The notes beneath the pieces are model-generated. The model ran no database searches, was not told where the DNA came from, and worked only from the letters and a program-made list of their open reading frames with translations. A stretch of 64,000 bases of DNA from an uncultured Desulfovibrio sp. (GTDB taxonomy: Bacteria > Desulfobacterota > Desulfovibrionia > Desulfovibrionales > Desulfovibrionaceae), in contig NZ_CALUYG010000005.1 of the NCBI RefSeq assembly GCF_944324935.1, forward strand, positions 1-64,000, given 5' to 3'. Below are positions 62,120 to 64,000 of the stretch, one piece after another (position 1 is the stretch's first letter; the number at the start of each line of letters is the position of its first letter). Made by a program: the position numbers and the translations under genes.

Positions 62120-63250
62120 TCACTTGAGATTTTTCGACCTTGTGGCTTCAAGCATCGTCCGCAGCGACGAACCCACAGTGTTCTGGCGATCCTCCCTGTT
62201 GTGCGCGGAATCCCGCGAGGCGTTCCACAGGTTCCGGGCCGTGCCGCTCACCAGGCCCAGCCCTGTTGCCCCGTCCGCGCGGGCAATGGAGGCCGCCATG
62301 CCTACATTGCGACCGGCGGCATAGGCCCCGGCGGCGGTAACGGCAGCCGCGCCGAGGGCGGTCTTGCCCAGAGCGCCGAGGCCAGTGCCGGAACCGCCGG
62401 ACGCGCTGGAAACCAGCCCGGCCACAATGCCGGGCAGCGTATTGAGCAGGACAAACAGCACGATGACGCAGCCGAGGATGGTCAGGGCCAGAGGCACGTC
62501 AGGCTCCTGCATCACCAGATCAGTGATGAACTGGTAGCCGGCGACGATGATGAGCTGCATGGTGAACAGCTTGAAGCCCACGGACAGGATGTAGCGCAGG
62601 GTATTCATGGCAAATTCACGCATGACGCTGGAACCGCCGAAGCCCAACAGGATACAAGAGGCGGCCATAGCAATGAGTGCTTCGCATTTGTAGACGATGA
62701 CACGAGCCGCAATCATGCAGAAAATGACAAGAACAATGAGCAGAGTAAAAATCCACAGCAATATTAATCCGGCATCATCCATAAAATCCATCTCATCTAT
62801 TGCTGTAAACATATCGTTGCATAGCTGGAGTCCTTTCTTGAAGGCGAGGTCAGAGGAATCATTTGAACCGACAGCCTCTCCGGCAATGTCTTGCAATCCG
62901 TTCACGACCTGCTGTGTCCAGGGATAGAAATTGTTGATCACCGCAAGAAAGAAACCACACACCACAAGAGTGATGCAGAATTTCTTGATAACATCCCCCA
63001 TATCCGCCCTGCCCAGTGCAGCATTGACGCCCAGCCAGGCTATTTCCAGCACGACACAGAGACCAAAGAGGTTCTGGGCATATTTTGTCGTTACACTGAT
63101 AATTTGTTGAGATTGCTCACGATATTTATTGACAATGTTAGCAATTATGTCAGAATTTGCTCCAGATGCGGCACTGGCGTTTTCGGAAAAGAAAACACAC
63201 ACCACAAGGAGTATCCCCATGAAAAAAATCATTCTGCTTGCCTGTTGCAT
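62120..63250 (-). CDS. trbL: TrbL/VirB6-like polytopic T4SS protein
   Basis: A 376-residue protein with a signal/membrane segment (MIFFMGILLVVCVFFSENAS) and about six further membrane helices, including LLWIFTLLIVLVIFCMIAAR and LTILGCVIVLFVLLNTLPGI. The C-terminus is Gly/Ala-rich and charged (NREDRQNTVGSSLRTML). TrbL forms the inner-membrane channel. The Met at 63250 is chosen for its GGAG at 9 bases; an upstream Met at 63292 is possible. The 5' end overlaps, head to head, the exported-protein gene on the plus strand by 32 bp. Confidence 0.85.
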   Translation of the reverse strand: MQQASRMIFFMGILLVVCVFFSENASAASGANSDIIANIVNKYREQSQQIISVTTKYAQNLFGLCVVLEIAWLGVNAALGRADMGDVIKKFCITLVVCGFFLAVINNFYPWTQQVVNGLQDIAGEAVGSNDSSDLAFKKGLQLCNDMFTAIDEMDFMDDAGLILLWIFTLLIVLVIFCMIAARVIVYKCEALIAMAASCILLGFGGSSVMREFAMNTLRYILSVGFKLFTMQLIIVAGYQFITDLVMQEPDVPLALTILGCVIVLFVLLNTLPGIVAGLVSSASGGSGTGLGALGKTALGAAAVTAAGAYAAGRNVGMAASIARADGATGLGLVSGTARNLWNASRDSAHNREDRQNTVGSSLRTMLEATRSKNLK

Positions 63251-63572
63251 GGTGCTTTTCTCCATTGGCGTCTGCAATGCCGATTCTGACATTGATAAAC
63301 TGAAAGGATGTTGGCGATCCTATGGAAGCAACTATGAAATAAATGATAATTATTATAAAAAAATTGCAAACGATGTTGAATTTGAGCTAAATTTTGAAGA
63401 AACAGATACACATATTATTATGAAAACAAGGCATCCAAAACTTAAAGAGCGAGAAACCATTCGATATATTTTACGAGAATCCATCACCGATGAGTCTTTC
63501 ATGGTGAGCAAGAAAAAACAGACATCGCCGACAGAAGGTAGAGCGTATAAACGCATAGAGTGTCCAAAATAG
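63219..63572 (+). CDS. Exported small protein in the trbK position, antisense
   Basis: A 117-residue protein with signal peptide MKKIILLACCMVLFSIGVCN (cleavage after NA). The mature part is Glu/Lys-rich and reads INDNYYKKIANDVEFELNFE and HIIMKTRHPKLKERETIRYI, with strands and helices of unknown fold. AAGGAG precedes the ATG at 8 bases. It is AT-rich and opposite to all neighbouring trb genes. In RP4 the entry-exclusion lipoprotein gene trbK lies between trbJ and trbL; this gene takes that place. An entry-exclusion role is inferred from position only. Confidence 0.65.
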   Translation: MKKIILLACCMVLFSIGVCNADSDIDKLKGCWRSYGSNYEINDNYYKKIANDVEFELNFEETDTHIIMKTRHPKLKERETIRYILRESITDESFMVSKKKQTSPTEGRAYKRIECPK

Positions 63573-63592
63573 TTTGCCGAATAGTCCACAGG

Positions 63593-63622
63593 GGCGGCCT
63601 CAATGGCGAGGCCGCCTTTTTT
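63593..63622 (+). terminator. Intrinsic terminator between the exported-protein gene and trbJ
   Basis: GGCGGCCTC and GAGGCCGCC pair around AATGGC, followed by six T on the plus strand. It ends the transcript of the plus-strand exported-protein gene; trbJ is convergent with it. Confidence 0.9.
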
Positions 63623-63627
63623 CTGCA

Positions 63628-64000
63628 TCAGTAGCGCGGGTCATCCTTGGGAGTGAAGTTAAGTGAGGAGAAATCCGTCTTGGCTCGGTTGATCTCCTCC
63701 GAAAGTTGTTTCTGCCGTTGCCGCATTTGCTGTTCAGACAGATCCGACTGGAACTTGGTGGCCACCAGTTCGCGCAGTTGCCGGGATTCCTGAATCTGGA
63801 GCGCGGCCAGTTGGTTGCCCGCCATGATCGCCTTCTGCTGGCCGTCCGGCGTGGACAGCAGGCGGTTGATGTAGTCCTCAAGCTGCCCGGAGTTTTCCAG
63901 CTCCTGCAACTGGCTGGCGGAAAGCTGGAACGTGGACTTGGCGGCGTCATCCACCCGCTTCGACCAGTTGTCCCAATAGCCCTCATACCTGGTCGAACCT
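63628..64000 (-). CDS. trbJ: TrbJ/VirB5-like protein, 5' part outside the window
   Basis: The C-terminal 123 residues of TrbJ are visible; the frame runs open into the window end. The visible text includes STRYEGYWDNWSKRMDDAAK, then QLSASQLQELENSGQLEDYI and QKQLSEEINRAKTDF, helical and Gln-rich as in the periplasmic pilus-tip protein. An ATG at 63954 exists but the frame continues upstream with conserved text. Other trb genes (B, C, D, E) are expected to the right. Confidence 0.85.
   Translation of the reverse strand, partial: GSTRYEGYWDNWSKRVDDAAKSTFQLSASQLQELENSGQLEDYINRLLSTPDGQQKAIMAGNQLAALQIQESRQLRELVATKFQSDLSEQQMRQRQKQLSEEINRAKTDFSSLNFTPKDDPRY

Overview
The window looks like a chromosome segment of a Desulfovibrio-type sulfate reducer. 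The support is a GC-rich genome, a dissimilatory-type ATP sulfurylase (sat, 35585-36919), sigma-54 two-component regulation, and several genes of Desulfovibrionaceae character. Species cannot be fixed from this sequence alone.

Layout. Positions 1-235 are the right end of an IS30-family element. From 492 to 10343 lie an RqcH/NFACT-like protein, dksA, a PP-loop thiolase-like enzyme, an HD hydrolase, and a ZraSR/HydHG-like sigma-54 two-component system. Divergent from the latter are two ZraP-like periplasmic metal-binding proteins and two microproteins, preceded by two good -24/-12 promoters and a palindromic candidate activator site. From 10504 to 16119 is a run of housekeeping genes: UvrD/PcrA helicase, thiL, class II aldolase, TIGR04076, GNAT, and a TauE/SafE exporter.

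From 16914 to 25589 is a catabolic island: two copies of a CoA-acylating (methyl)malonate-semialdehyde dehydrogenase, apparently identical over 1541 bp, bracket an MHS-type transporter, an iron alcohol dehydrogenase and a Crp/Fnr regulator, and an APC permease follows. The likely theme is uptake and oxidation of a hydroxy acid or amino acid through a semialdehyde to an acyl-CoA. Next come a DMT transporter, a YbhJ-like aconitase-family hydratase, and an AT-richer vsr/cytosine methyltransferase/DUF4928 restriction-modification island (29339-31831). After these lie a UPF0173 hydrolase, ubiX, a tRNA-Arg(CCG), a candidate small RNA, and sat.

A second, broken IS30 copy (37601-38693, inverted relative to the first) sits right after infB. 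The infB-rnpM-nusA-rimP operon (38761-44131, minus strand) has an intrinsic terminator in its leader. At 44420 the 3' half of a tRNA-Asp gene marks the left attachment site of an integrative conjugative element that runs past the window end. It carries a tyrosine integrase, a Rha-like regulator, a lytic transglycosylase, MobC, a relaxase with a small gene nested inside it, a two-gene cargo operon, an RdgC-like protein, a type IA topoisomerase, an ArdC/zincin/DUF5710/Toprim fusion, TraF and TraG, and the Trb (P-type T4SS) genes trbI, H, G, F, L and J. trbB, C, D and E and the right attachment site should lie to the right of the window.

The least explained items are the small gene nested in the relaxase, the unknown cargo pair at 49149-49953, the antisense exported protein in the trbK position, and the mmsA duplication whose ends fall at a ribosome binding site and a stop codon.
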